Shown here piece by piece: positions 24,116 to 36,542 of a stretch of DNA of 64,000 nucleotides. Source of the DNA: Viscum album (Eukaryota; Streptophyta; Magnoliopsida; Santalales; Viscaceae); the NCBI GenBank assembly GCA_963277665.1, contig OY728130.1:1367026393-1367090392 (forward strand), given 5' to 3'. The notes beneath the pieces are model-generated. The model was given only the letters and a program-made list of their open reading frames with translations. It had not been told where the DNA came from and did not search any database. Position 1 is the first letter of the stretch. Each line of letters opens with the position of its first letter. A program made the position numbers and the translations under genes.

Positions 24116-24639
24116 CAGAGGGTTAATAAGGAAGGTAATGTCTACATCGGTGATCACTAAAGGAATGACCTCAGGAAGGAGTTCTTTGTTGTTATCAGGG
24201 CCATTGAAGATGGTTTCATAGTAGGAGACTATATGTTGATCTATATCATCTTCCTTGTCAAGAATATTATTCTCATCCTTTATAAAGGTTATAGGTCTAC
24301 ATGCCTTCCTGATTCTTTGGAGATAGTTATAGAATTTGGTATTTCTATCACCGTTATTTAACTATTTAACTTTATAAGCTTTCTTTCTCATATTGTCCTT
24401 AAAAGTGAGCAAGGAATTGAGTTTGACCTCAATGTTTATTTCTTGTGTAGGATCAGTGTGGAGGTTAGAGTTGGTGTTTTTGTTTTTCATATCATTGAGT
24501 TATTTATCAAGAAGAGTAATGTCATTGTTAACTTGTTTGGATTTGGAGTTGCACCAAGATTTGAGAGTCTGTTTGAGGTGTTTTAGTTTGAGGTTTCAAG
24601 TAAAGCCATCATTTCTATGAGATATTGAGGACAAAAAGT

Positions 24640-25125
24640 TTTAGATGACATGATTTCAATCATCATCATAGAGACACACATTGTTGAAACCAAAAGGTAA
24701 CCTATGTTTCATGTCTTTGGAGGAAATGTTTACTAGGATAAGGTGATGATTAGAGTTCAGTCTGTGAAGAGTGATGCTGGAGATAGTGTCTCATTGATCT
24801 AAAGTAGGGACATTTATAAAGGCTCTGTCCAATTTGGAAGCAACCACTTTATTGTAATGACTTCTATACCGGGTTTATTTCGCACCAGTGAGATTAATTT
24901 CAATAATATTGTTTTCCTCGATCGAGGCTTTAAATTCTCTCATGGATATAGAAGCATGAGATAGGCCAATTTTTTCACTAGAGTTAAGAATAGCATTAAA
25001 GTCTTCCATAAGAAACTAGGGGCATTGGTGTTAGTTCCTAAATAAGAGAGGTCATTCCAATGAATTCTTATTTCTTAGTATCTATTCTTAGAATGCGATT
25101 TATACTCACCAGAAAATAATATTAC
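24640..25125 (-). pseudogene. L1 endonuclease, C-terminal half
   Basis: A broken frame with WNDLSYLGTNTN, then SFLMEDFNAIL (family motif GDFNxIL, Asp and Asn metal and catalytic region), then SKLDRAFIN (family motif LDR) and, after further breaks, LNSNHHLILVNIS (family motif SDHxPI, catalytic His). This is the apurinic-type endonuclease of plant LINEs. The N-terminal Glu region is absent. Residues between 24640 and 24115 form the poorly kept linker to RT. Confidence 0.75.
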
Positions 25126-27757
25126 ATGTCACTATTTAAAATATGCATTTTAATAAAATATTTAAATGGTTTCACATGGTATGTGGGTGCATACATATAT
25201 ATTCTATAATTAATAAAACATATAAATATTAGAAATTTAATAAAAATATAGCATTTGATTATATAAATAATTTACCTTGATAGTAGTTAACTCTTGGTAA
25301 ATCATTATAAAGGGAGAATTCATAATAACATAACGAGAATAAATAATTCTCTAACAAGTGTTAATTTTGTTGACACCCATCCATTTAATAAATCATCATC
25401 CTCCCCCATCAGGATGTCTATTATGTTATCAATAAGTTGATTCTCATATATAACTGTATCAATAATTTTAATTATAATTGATCCTAGATGACCTAGATAA
25501 TCAGGTCATCTTTTAATGTGAAAGGATGGAAAAACTTATGGTTTACTATAATTGATTTTATTATACAATTAAACTGAAAAACTTAATAAATCCTTTGAAA
25601 TAATTTTTTTCTATTATGGATTCTTGTTATATATCAAGGTATTTGAAACCTTATTTATCAAATTATTCTATATGATATTGTTTTTATTAATATCATTAAT
25701 GATAATGATAATTCAATGAGATTTTAGATATAGAAAAGTATTAAAAAAATCCATACAATTGAGTAGGAATATATTCACTCATGTAGACCCTTTCATTAAT
25801 TTTCACTACATTACGAAAGTCTCAAATGATTATATACTAACTCTGTAATAGTTATTATTAACAATAATCATGTTCGAAAAATTTAATTATTTAATTAAAT
25901 TAATTTTTGAAAGAAAAAAACTTTTAAATCGATATACATTAGATCTTATTGACCTTCTATTTTGAATAATAAACACATTCATGGTATGTAATGAAAAACT
26001 AAAATACTCATAATGGTTTCATCCCATAACCTAGTGGATATTGTGTTATTTGGAACTTATGGCATGCATATTTTTTAAAATACATCTACTAGGTAGAGAA
26101 TCACCCATGTATTTTAAGAATGGTGAATGTTAATGTGAGAGAAAACATGGAAGTGTATTTTAGATTTACAGCACACACCACATAGAAACTATCATTATAA
26201 TTAATAGAATACTTTTTATAATAAATTTTACTTCAGCAAATTAAGGATAAATCATTTGATAAAATTTTATATCTTCCCAAATATTCATTGGGGAATGAAT
26301 TAATTCATTGTATATCATAATTTGTGAATAAAAATTATTTATTTATCAACAACATTCATATTGAATAAAAATACATATTTTATTTATCATGATTATCATT
26401 TTTTAACCACTTATATCTGATAAATAATTTCCATAAAATAGGATAGATTATAAAAATTATATAAACTTATTATCTCATTTACAAACTATAATAATATTAA
26501 CATCCACTTTAGAAAATAATATCAAATAAATTACATGATATTATATTGATAATTCATAATCACATGATAAATAATAAATTTTCCCCTATATTTCTACTAC
26601 AACATGAAAATTTTATAGAAGGAAAATATTTTTCAATATAATTTCAATATACACTATTATTCATAACAACCTTTAGGAATACACTAAATAATAATAAAAT
26701 TCATTGTTATTTTTAAATATGTATCTTTATCAAAACACTTATGGTTTTTATATTATTATTTATTTATTTATTCTCATTTATAAACAAATAAGAAACAATG
26801 ATCTTCAAAATATCATATTAACCGTGAACTTGATTAAAAATAAAATAACATGTATTTATATTAACTTTGAGGAATGAAATTTAATTATTTTAATAAACAT
26901 TATTATTCACTTTAAATAATATTATAAAATTATTTGATTAGTTTTTATGGTGTCTTTAAGATAATAACATGAAAATTCAATCTAGAATTTTCATCCACTT
27001 TGGATGATGAATATGAGTAAAATATATTTATTTTCTTCCTTATAAACACTTGATTTATTTCAAATATTTTATAAGAGATAAAATTAAAGAGAAAAAAATA
27101 AAACTATACAATACTTCATTGAAAATAAGAAAAATATACTACCTATTTCATGAAAATTTAGACATCATAATCAAGTTCATGACCTTATAGGTGTAGAAAG
27201 AAATAATATATGTCAAACTTTAGGGTCCATGGAAAGATTAGTAAAATTAACTTATTCACTTAAGCATGAAACATGTATGAAATGATTATCATTAAACCAC
27301 TTCTTACAGCTTTATTTCATCTTTTCATTTGATAAATGATATTTTCATGACATTGGACACAACTTTTATTCACAAAACTTCAATAATAACCAACCACATT
27401 CCCTTCATGGAATCTAGTGTAACTTAAAATTTGTGAGTCATCGCTTCTCTTTGGGATCTCATAACTTTTCCCATAACAAATGATTAATAAAATAATTCAT
27501 ATATTTTTTTCAATGTTATAAAGAGAGGTAAAATAAGTATAACAATATATGACATATATAATAAGACTAACTTATTAATACATATCTTTTAATGAGTGGA
27601 TCCTATGTGTGTGTGAAGGAGTATTCCAAAAGGATAATTCCTAAAAAAATTGAGACATACGTTTTTCACACAAGATTTATCTTACATTAATGATAGTTAT
27701 AGGTGCAATATTGTAATGATATAAACAATAGAAAATATGATCTTCCTAATAATTTTT
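25126..27757 (-). other. Presumed C1 internal sequence, unrecognisable
   Basis: By position this should hold C1 gag, protease, integrase and early RT on the minus strand. I could not recognise a domain in any frame; stops are dense. It may be very old, or partly something else. Confidence 0.3.
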
Positions 27758-28153
27758 TGTGAAATAGATCGAACACTGATTGAATCCTTGATGAATTTCA
27801 AAATTTAAAAATGTATGATCAATCATTGTAAAAGCACGCCATTTATGAGAAATGGATTCTATAGTTTATAATAATGATAGCATAAAAACTATTTAAGAAA
27901 TAAAAAAGAGTCTAGGAGAAATTATATAGGACTAATTTTCTCATATACATTAACATGGTGACATATATATAGGGAACATATATGTTGTAATAAATGGTTT
28001 AGATTAATTTGTATATTCCATGCCAGATCTAATGTTTGGAATACCAATAGTTGGAAAAAATTAAGGGTTGGCCATGTGAAGGGTTCGAGTTGGGAAAGTA
28101 TATTAATAATTGTTTTGGGATTATAAAATCCACATGATAAATAATATTTCACA
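27758..28153 (-). repeat. C1 5' LTR
   Basis: Direct repeat of 19609-19998 with shared blocks in the same order. The minus-strand ORF 28185-27922 (87 residues) lies in it and is not a gene. Confidence 0.65.
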
Positions 28154-30370
28154 AAATATGTTATATTAATTCTAATTAGGGACATAAATATTTACTTCTT
28201 CTTCATGAATCCTTTATTTGGTTGATGATGACATAGATTAAGTATGTTGTTTCTTTATGCCCCTCCCCCAACATCGAGGGAGGGAAATTTCATCCTTCAA
28301 ATTGTTCTATATTCTTTGAGTATTGTCCCCTATTTAACATTAATTACCCATTACTATTAAATAACAATCATCCCCTTTAAAAATTCATATTTTCTCCCTA
28401 CTTTATCATATATCCGTTTAATTTTGAAGGTCTCAATTACTTCAAAGGGATAGAAAAATATTTTTATCTCAAAACATGAGTTATTAAAGAACTCAATGAT
28501 TTTGAGATCCATTTTTATTATATAATTTGGCTGTATTAGGAACATTTTTGATGATTTTGTATCCTTTCAAATGAAAAATGGGGTATATAACATCAAGAGG
28601 TGATTAGCCTTTTTGAATCTCAACACCTTCTTATTCATTTGGTTAACAAAGTAACATTTTTAAAATCTTGGTCTATAGATTCATAATCCTTCAACTCATT
28701 TTTCAGTAAACTCCTTCATTAGTATTTCTAATTATACATGAAGTTGGATCCAAAGAATAAAACACTATGGGTACATATTTTTGGACTTCCTTTTCCTTTT
28801 GAAAATTTGTTGATCTCAAGATCATGGGAAAGTACTTCACTTTGTTTCTTTACTCTAATCGTTGACCCTCAATTTAATGAATCCCATTACCACTTAAATT
28901 TCATTGGAAATAAAAATAAAAAAATTATTACTATAATATATATATATTAAAATCATAAGAGATTATTATTATAAATAACATATTGTATTTTAATCTTAGA
29001 TTTATTTTTTCTTTGTCTTCAAGAAACATGGCCATTAGTTGAATCATTTTCATTATGGGAATATTAAAAGAAATGAAAAAAAATCATCCCAAATTATAGA
29101 TATATATAGTCTTATTAAAACTATATTTATGATGGTCTTATCCTTAAAGAACCCTTCACCTTTATTTCATGGTCAGATGATGAATACCACTAATATAAGG
29201 GAAGAGATGGAGAATAAGATGTAGGATGAGAAAGGTTAATAGATTTCTCATCTTATTTATTATTATTAGGATATGTACACATATATTATTTTTGTATATT
29301 TATCAATTAACAAGGAAAAAAAAGTGTGTAGGGTGTTAATCGAGATGTAGAATGTGGTTGGTGATTTGTGTAAGAAGAGAATGAGGAAATTATAATCTAT
29401 CTTATCATAATAGGATATTGGTTTCTACACTTAGAATTTGAATTGTGATGTTGATATCCTCATGGAATATATTTCTAATTAAACTTACACAATTCTTATC
29501 ACTATATTGAATACATGGGATATTGGATTGATTGTTATGATTTCTATAAGCACTGGTGATGTCTCTCTAAGTTCAGGTAATATTTAATATGAATTCTATG
29601 GTTCGTATCCAATATTCATCCCTTAATGCCATGATGATAAATTTTATCTAAGTTTCCCCATTTTATTGGTTATATAGAATTTCCTTTATAGGTATAAAGT
29701 TACTATTATTGTACTAGTTCATACTAAATCATTAAAATAGAAGCAGGAGGAGATGATGGAACCAAGTTTTCTAATGAGACAAATAAAGATGGAAGGATAT
29801 TTTCCTTCTATGGTGTGACAATTTAATCCATAAGGTCCAAAACTATAATATGATTATCTTTTTGCATCTCATATTAATCATAATATCTTTTTGGACCATA
29901 TTACTTTATTTTCAAAAGGATAAATATCCCCCCCAGTCTAGTGAAGAAAATATCAAATACTAAAATGATGGAAAGTTCCATATGAATGTTTATTATTCTT
30001 TAGCTTAGGAAATGGTTTTAACTAGCTCTATATTTTAAAAATTAACTAATAACTTCAACCTTTATGATGTATAAGATGATTATGATAATATATTTGTGAA
30101 TTATTACCTTTATTCTTAATTTTGTTGACATGTTTTCCCTTATATGAGTGTTTCACTACCTTAAATATGATTTTTTAATAAAAAATTTCTTTCATAGAAT
30201 TTTATCTCTCCTCTATTAAATATTTTCATCCAAAAAAGTAAAACATAGTAAGAAAAAGAATATATAAAGCCTATATCCCTATTTAATACTCCCAAGCACT
30301 TTAATAAATATTATTCATCCTCTAAGAATCTTATATAAGGAAATTCATGTATCTAAAATTGAATCTTACC
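28154..30370. other. Mostly unassigned AT-rich sequence
   Basis: No convincing gene. Only the left part (28255-28720, listed separately) hints at an Athila-type minus-strand relic. The short ORFs at 28738-28950 and 29039-29224 have no domain. Confidence 0.4.
28255..28720 (-). pseudogene. Possible Athila-like integrase tail
   Basis: On the minus strand the order is a YESIDQDFKN-like block (about 28680), a VFLIQPNYII block (about 28545), FEIKIFFYPFEVIE (about 28470), a KLNGYMIK block (about 28420), and then a GTTGGGGGAGGGG purine stretch (28262-28275). Athila integrases end with YE-x-K-x-YKEKTK, VLLxNS, F-V-x-VxPHGxVE and KVNGxR-K blocks, and a GTTTGGGGGAGG stretch often follows. The match is weak and by eye. 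Confidence 0.3.
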
Positions 30371-30375
30371 TTTTT
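30371..30375. repeat. E3 target-site duplication, left copy
   Basis: TTTTT lies directly before the LTR edge and is matched by TTTTT at 42768-42772. Five bases is the normal gypsy duplication length, but a T run is weak evidence by itself. Confidence 0.6.
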
Positions 30376-32004
30376 TATAACGACCCATACTTTACATACA
30401 TTGTTATTACTTCAGAATATAAGAATACTTATTACAACATATAACAAAACCATGATAGGACCGTATAGGTATAGTTTCTTTAGAAACTGTGAAACATAAA
30501 CAATTAGTTCATAAATCATCTACATTGTCTCTCGTTTATTTCATCATATCTAGAGTCCCTTTTGGCATATCCTACTTAATACCCTTCTTCATGACTTGGG
30601 GAAAATAAAACATATAAAAGGGTGAGCTCAAATTGTCAGTAAGTGTAAACAAAAGAAATATCAATCATATCATATTCATAAGTGCATAACATTTTAAAAA
30701 TCTTAACCTGCAAAAGAGATCGTAATATCATAACATGGGATAAATCATAGTAGTGAAATGTAATCCCAATAATCATAACTTAAAACATGAAACTTTGTGT
30801 CATACACACATAATCATAGAAAATCATTTCATATTATTCAAGTCTTTTTTCCAAGACCATCATAGTGGACAAAGTCCATTACTGAACTGAGTTCAATCCT
30901 CGTTCCAGTCCTGTATCACTGAACTGGATTAACTTGTCGTTCCAACCATGAATATCTCATGAGATATAAATCTTTACCCAATTAATTGTAGGGATATATA
31001 GGTCCCACCCATCTCATAATGAAACCATTATTATGTGTTCCACAAAATCATAAAGCATATATCATAGCATAACCCATGTAATAAAAATGGAATTCTTAAA
31101 CTTCATGCCATCATAACATAATCCATGTAAGATAAAAAGACTTAATAAAAATAATTCCACCATAACATAATAAAATCAATGTAAAAATAGGGATAGAAAC
31201 ATAACCCTATATTATCTTAGGTGGAAAATAATTTTGATAAAAAACTTGAACTCCATTCTTGAGGAAAATATCCTTTCTACTTCAAAAACATTTTTTCATT
31301 CTTAACATGTCATACAATTTTAAACTAAAAGAAGTTAATTAAAAATAAACTTTAAAACTTGTAAAATAAGATTCATGGAAATAATGTTCTATGAAATCAT
31401 AAAAATCCATTCATGCCGTATAAGTTAAAAAAACATTCTTCTTGTACTTTGGCCGGAAAAGTAAAAAAGTACCTCGTACTAAAAATGACAAAAGATTCCT
31501 TTCATATCTTTTACTAAAAACTCACCAATGGGTAAAATTGGATTTAAACAATTGTAGGAGGATAGAAATAATATTACATGTTGATGAAACATGGATGTGG
31601 ATGATAAATATTCCCCAGTAATTACAGAAGTATAAACAATCTCGGATAAAAATTGAGATTGCGATATTTTCCCTTACCTTAGGTTTGATATGCTTCGCAC
31701 ATATCTGAACATCATGTATAATGATTTAAATAATGTCATTGACTTATTAAAGAATCATATTCATTTTTATGATATCATATATGGTCATATTCTTATCTTC
31801 TTATTAATAATATTTCATTGCTACTTGTTATTCGGGTGTTCATTACTTTATGTTCTTATGCGTGTTTTGTCGAATAAATTTTTATTATTATTTTTATGTT
31901 ATAGATACATAATTTACATAATGGTATTAGTATAATATATATCATATTTATTAATTCAATTCATTTATATAATCAGTATTCAATGAAGATCATGTAAAAC
32001 GAGT

Positions 32005-32255
32005 CGCATCACATCATGGAGATGGTAGGTCGTACGTACGCACGAGCGATGATATCGTTCCCATAATCGTGGAATTGTATTGAAGTGTATGTATACTATT
32101 TCAGAATCAATATAAATTTAAAATAATTATATATAGTTATTATTTACACCATTATACCCATCCATGTAAGGTGGTGGTGGAAAACAGATTACACCACGAC
32201 GTGGAGACGGTATTCCGTATGTACGCACGCGCGGTGATTTCATTTTCCATAGGAT
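32005..32255 (-). repeat. Duplicated CpG-rich palindromic block in E3 3' LTR
   Basis: Two related blocks, 32005-32069 and 32190-32255, lie 185 bases apart. Each carries TGGAGAnGGTA followed by a TACG-rich palindrome (CGTACGTACG in the first copy) and GCACGnGCG-TGAT. The other LTR has the same pair at 40583-40645 and 40769-40830. The blocks stand out as CpG-rich in AT-rich surroundings, downstream of the TATA box in element orientation. Confidence 0.8.
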
Positions 32256-32572
32256 GGATAGAAGGTGAAATATGGTTGTTTCATATTTATAATAACATAT
32301 CAGAATATTATTTATACTGATGTTATTACTTCATAATGAAACAACTAAATAATAGGATGTATAAGAAGAAATAAATTTGAACGAATTGGTAACGGATATT
32401 ACCTATTCTTCGACACGCCTCTTTGAAACCTCCTCTTAGGGAACTAAACTTGGTCTTTGAATAAGACCAGGACCTCTAGTATGTTTCTAGGGAAGTTGAG
32501 AATGGAAATGTGCAGGGTTTGGCCGAGATTTAAGGCTCAAAATTGTGTGAGGAGGAGAGGGAGGAGGTGCCC

Positions 32573-32579
32573 TTTTATA
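32573..32579 (-). promoter_or_regulatory. TATA box of E3 3' LTR
   Basis: TATAAAA on the minus strand, in CCCTTATAAAAGGG, equivalent to 41150-41156 in the 5' LTR and to 63812 in E5. Confidence 0.6.
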
Positions 32580-34214
32580 AGGGAGGAGAGGGGCACCTTT
32601 GGAAAAACTTAAAATATTATTTTATAATAAAGTCATATTTGGTTTTTAATAGCTCCAAATTGATTTATTTAAAATATAAGGTGGGGATGGGTCTAAATAC
32701 TCTCAATAAATTGTTTTTAGACAAGTTTAGGTTACTATTTTAACCTTATTATTTAGATTTAACTCTAAGTTAAATAATTTAACTTTTACTGTGTCTTCTT
32801 GTTTTCTTACAATATAAGTTTAATATACTTACTATAACAAGACAAACGAACCCCAAGTGGTTCATTATTAATATATATAACCTTATCTAAGTCATTTGGT
32901 CGAACCTTAGATTTTTAGGAATAAAATAACAATTAATAATATAATATTTGTTTTAAAAACTATTTTATGTCAATTTTGAAACTATTTGGTAATTGATTTT
33001 TGTGAAACTCATAACAGTATGATTAGTTCGAAAAAAGTTAATTAAATCAATACTAACATGTCATATTAACCTATAAAATTATTTTTATTCATAAAAAGTC
33101 TCAAATTAAATTTATTTGGGTATTTATAACATCAATTATGTTAATATTTCATGAATAAAGTAATTAATGCATCATCATTGTGTCAAAAATAAATTAAATT
33201 ATTTAATGTCTAAAAATTATAAATAAAATACCATTATGTAGGAAATATTTTCAGATTTATAATTAATATTTATATTCAAATTTATCTTATGTATAACCCT
33301 ATATTAAAAATGTTTTTAGTTATTAAACTTTGATTTTAACTCTTTTAACTATTCTTTAAATAAAATAATAATAAGTGTCCTAATCTAATCCAAGTGGACC
33401 TAAATGGTCATATTTTATTCCTAAGGTTATTTTTGGTCGAATTAAACTTATCCAATAGAATTATGACATGTGTTAGGGTAATAATAATATCATTTTTACC
33501 CTTAATTACCCTATTTACTTTTAACCGTGGAAAATAAAAGTAAAAAGTTACTATTCACAAAAAAAAATATTTTTGCCTTATTAAACCACATTTTACTCCT
33601 TGATATTAACCATTTCTCTTGGATTTTCTAAATTCAACTCACAGAAGCGGTAAAATTAAGTTTTATGTACAATTGCAAATGCTCCTAGGAGGTGGGTAAA
33701 AGACGGTAAAAAGTTCAATAAAATTTTTATGTATCTATATTATTATAAAATTACTCCAATGAATTACATTGAACTTATATAGGTATTATGTATCTATTTT
33801 GACCTAAAATAAATTTAAATAAAAAAATTATTATTTAAATAAAAAGTCGGTTTTAACCAATAACTCAGTGTTTTCACTATTCATCAAAAATTGAAAGTTT
33901 TCAAAAAAATACCAAAAATTCACCCTATGCTAATTTCGATATTCAGAATCCAAAAATGAAGTCCATTTTGAAAGATAAAATTTATAAAAAATCAAAAAGT
34001 GGGTATTAATATTCATAACGGCTAGTTTATATAATATTTCAATAACATATCGTTGTTTAGCGAAACTCGGTATTGCGTACAATGAAAGCTATCGAGGAAG
34101 GTTCCTCTTGCGTGTAACGCAATCCAAGATAGTGTTGTGTGTAGTGAAAGATTCCTTTGGTGATGTATATAACATAAAAAACAAAATATTTCTCATAAAA
34201 TCTCAGGTGTTACA

Positions 34215-34228
34215 TTCTACCCCCCTTA
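34215..34228 (-). other. E3 polypurine tract
   Basis: TAAGGGGGGTAGAA on the minus strand abuts the 3' LTR start. E2 has almost the same tract at both of its 3' ends. Confidence 0.85.
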
Positions 34229-34269
34229 AAATGAATTTCACCCTCGAAATTCGTCACTTTGTAACAAAC

Positions 34270-34679
34270 AGATGAGGATACCTCTCCCTCATCATGTCCT
34301 CAAGTTCTCATGTATCTTCTTCTAATTGGTGGTTCCTCCATAAAACTTTCACCAAGCGAGTGGTATTGTTCCGTAGAACATTTTCTCTACGATCCATAAT
34401 CTCTATTGGTTGTTCTTCATAAGAAAGATCTTGCTCCAGCGGTACAACTTCTGAGCTTAGTACATGTAAAGGATCAGGTATGTACTTTCTGAGGAGAGAT
34501 AAATGGAACACATCGTGAACTTGAGAGAGATTCGGTGGAAGCGCCAATCGGTAAGCTACCTTCCCAACACGATCCAGTATTTCGAAAGGACTGATATACC
34601 TAGGGTTTAGCTTTCCCTTCTTTCCAAATCTCATTACTCTCTTCCAAGGAGATATTCGTAAGAACACTTTATCACCCAC
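34270..34679 (-). pseudogene. E3 pol C-terminus with chromodomain-like tail
   Basis: Open piece 34679-34308: [12 protein letters not shown] (GPY/F-type region start), [36 protein letters not shown], and the tail [15 protein letters not shown], which matches the V-LW-x-H-x-EE-TWE form of the chromodomain in Tekay-like elements. The expected Trp after EEDT is a stop (34308-34310), consistent with TGG to TGA. The tail runs on in frame to about 34270, shortly before the polypurine tract. A further stop lies at 34680-34682. This domain guides integration into heterochromatin in chromoviruses (family knowledge). Confidence 0.85.
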
Positions 34680-34700
34680 TTAAAACTCTAGGTCTTTTCT

Positions 34701-35447
34701 TCAGTTGTCGACATAACTTTTTTGTCGACTCTGAGCTGCTCTTATGTGTTGTTGAATAGATATGAACTTTTCTGCTATCTTATCAACAAGATCGGGTCCT
34801 AATAGCTTTCTTTCCCCAACTTCATCCCAGCAAGTTGGAGTTCTGCATTTCTTTCCATAAAGAGATTCATAAGGAGCCATCTGAATACTGGAGTGAAATA
34901 TATTATTATAAGAAAATTCCACAAAAGGTAGGTGTTGATCCCAACCACCTTTGAAATCCATTGAGCAAGATCTCAACATGTATTCTAGAGTTTGCATTGT
35001 CCCCTCAGACTGACCGTGTGTCTGAGGATGATAAGTAGTACTGAAACTCAACTCTGTATCTAGAGTACGCTAAAGACTTCTCCAAAACTTCGAGGTAAAC
35101 CTCGGATCCCGATCAGATATAATGGAAATTGGAACTCCATGCAATCATACCACTTCCTTTACATATATCCTGGAAAGCTGATCCAGAGAGAAATCTTCTC
35201 TAATAGTAATGAAGTGTGCCGACTTCGTAAGATGATAAACTATGACCCAGATGACATTATTGCCTTTGGATGTTTTAGAAAGTCCAATGACAAAGTCCAT
35301 AGTGATATTTTCCCATTTCCATTCGGGTATGGGTAATGGTTGTAACATCCCCTTAGAATTCTGTCTCTCAGCTTTAACTTTCTGACAAACCAAGAATCGA
35401 GAGACATATTCAGCAACATCTCTTTTCATGTCATCCCACCAGAAGTA
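34701..35447 (-). pseudogene. E3 integrase
   Basis: Two open pieces, 35429-35145 and 35051-34701, in the same frame. Zinc-finger half: the His pair sits upstream (about 35495-35475) and the CxxC pair is damaged, with Phe for the first Cys (RFLVCQ at residues 11-16 of the first piece). Core: ITMDFVIGL (Asp45), a SDRD motif between the pieces, and HPQTHGQSEGTMQTLE (catalytic Glu in SEG). Then SMDFKGGWDQHLPFVEF and ALYGKK-derived SLYGKKCRTP. Stops lie at 35448, 35145 (consistent with CGA to TGA), 35070 (consistent with CAG to TAG) and 34701 (consistent with CGA to TGA). Confidence 0.9.
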
Positions 35448-36542
35448 CTATTTTAGGTCCCTATACATCTTTGTGCTTCCAGGATGAATAGAGAATGAAG
35501 AACTATGGGCCTCATCCAGCAGCTCCCTCTTTAATTTTGGGATGGGAGGAACACAAACTGGATTCCTGAACCTTATTATCCCATCATAATCAAGGTTGAA
35601 TTCAAGAACATTTCTCACCTTCTTTTGTAACTCTACATCTTCTTTTTGTGCCTCTTTAATCCTCACATGTATAGATGGTTCAACATTCATTTGAGAAAGA
35701 TAATATTTTTTCCCTTCCATTATAATTATAAGATTAATCCTTTGTAAATCCATAAATACTGGATCTTTTGTGATCCTCATCATGGATAAGCTAGCATGGT
35801 CTTGTCGACTTAATGCATCTGCCACCATGTTTGCTTTCCCAGGGTGATAATGAATTGAGCAGTCGTAGTCCTTAATCAACTCTAACCATATTCTTTGGCT
35901 CATATTCAGATCCTTTTGTGTGAAAATATACTTTAAACTTTTATGATCAGTATAAATATCACACCTTTCACCATAAAGATAATGCCTCCATATTTTTAAT
36001 GAAAAGATTACCACGGCTAACTCCAAATCATGAGTTGGGTAATTTTGCTCATGGATTTTCAACTGTCGTGGGGCATAAGCTATCACCATATCATTTTTCA
36101 TGAGAACACACCCCAGTCCCTTCTTGGATGCATCACTGTAGATCACAAACCTTTCTCCACTACATGGCAGTGTGAGCACAGGTGCACTGGATAACCTTGA
36201 TTTTAACTCTTTGAAATTCTCTTCACACTCCTCCATCCAAACGAACTTAACTCCTTTTTGAGTTAACCTGGTGAGTGGATTAGATAATCGTGAAAAATAT
36301 TTCACAAAACGTCGATAATATCCAGCCAAACCAAGAAAAATTCGGATCTCAGTTACTGTTGTTGGTCTCGACCATCTTTCGATAACCTTTATTTTTGCTG
36401 GATCCACATATATCCCCTCTTTTGAGATTATGTGACCCAAAAATGAAACTTTTTTAAGCCAAAATTCACACTTGGTAAATTTGGAATAAAGCTTATCCTT
36501 TCTTAGGGTCTTTAATACAATTCTCAAGTGATCTTCATGTTC
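35448..36542 (-). pseudogene. E3 RT end, RNase H and integrase start
   Basis: The 359-residue piece 36527-35448. RT thumb: [19 protein letters not shown] and [11 protein letters not shown] (residues 17-73). RNase [14 protein letters not shown] (Asp132), THDLELAVV (Glu169), YTDHKSLKY (Asp194) and MVADALSR (Asp237), so all four catalytic residues are kept. The integrase N-terminus includes [14 protein letters not shown] (zinc-finger His pair). It is separated from the preceding piece only by the stop at 36543-36545 and from the next by the stop at 35448-35450; the frame is unchanged. Confidence 0.92.

Larger units (their letters stand above)
21250..25125 (-). mobile_element. LINE L1 (L1-type with RNase H), 5'-truncated
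   Basis: Going down the minus strand the order is endonuclease C-terminal half, reverse transcriptase, RT-associated region, zf-RVT zinc-binding domain and RNase H, the plant L1 layout. The first ORF and the endonuclease N-terminus are missing, as is usual for truncated LINEs. It lies inside C1. No clear poly(A) tail or target duplication was seen, so both ends are estimated to within about 50 bases. Confidence 0.8.
19609..28153 (-). mobile_element. Copia C1, interrupted by LINE L1
   Basis: Two direct repeats of about 0.4 kb (19609-19998 and 27758-28153) bracket a minus-strand copia pol fragment next to the left repeat. After subtracting L1 (about 3.9 kb), roughly 3.9 kb of internal sequence remains, close to a decayed copia internal region. 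No target-site duplication was found at the outer ends and no clear primer site beside the right repeat, so the exact ends are approximate. Confidence 0.65.
30376..34214 (-). mobile_element. E3 3' LTR
   Basis: In element orientation it runs from TGTAACACCTGAG (34214) to GGGTCGTTATA (30376). It is a direct repeat of 38954-42767 almost throughout. One local rearrangement: about 90 bases at 33230-33300 differ from the corresponding 41800-41860, where a short neighbouring stretch is duplicated instead. The 81-residue plus-strand ORF at 31690-31935 is antisense to the element and also in the other LTR. Confidence 0.92.

Noticed and set aside
25126..27757. Copia gag, protease and integrase expected by position
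   Set aside because: No motif recognised in any minus-strand frame, so no gene call was made.
31690..31935. 81-residue ORF found nearly unchanged in both E3 LTRs (also 40267-40512), on the strand opposite to the element
   Set aside because: Conservation is explained by the LTRs being copies of each other. The peptide is a generic hydrophobic AT-rich translation with no domain.
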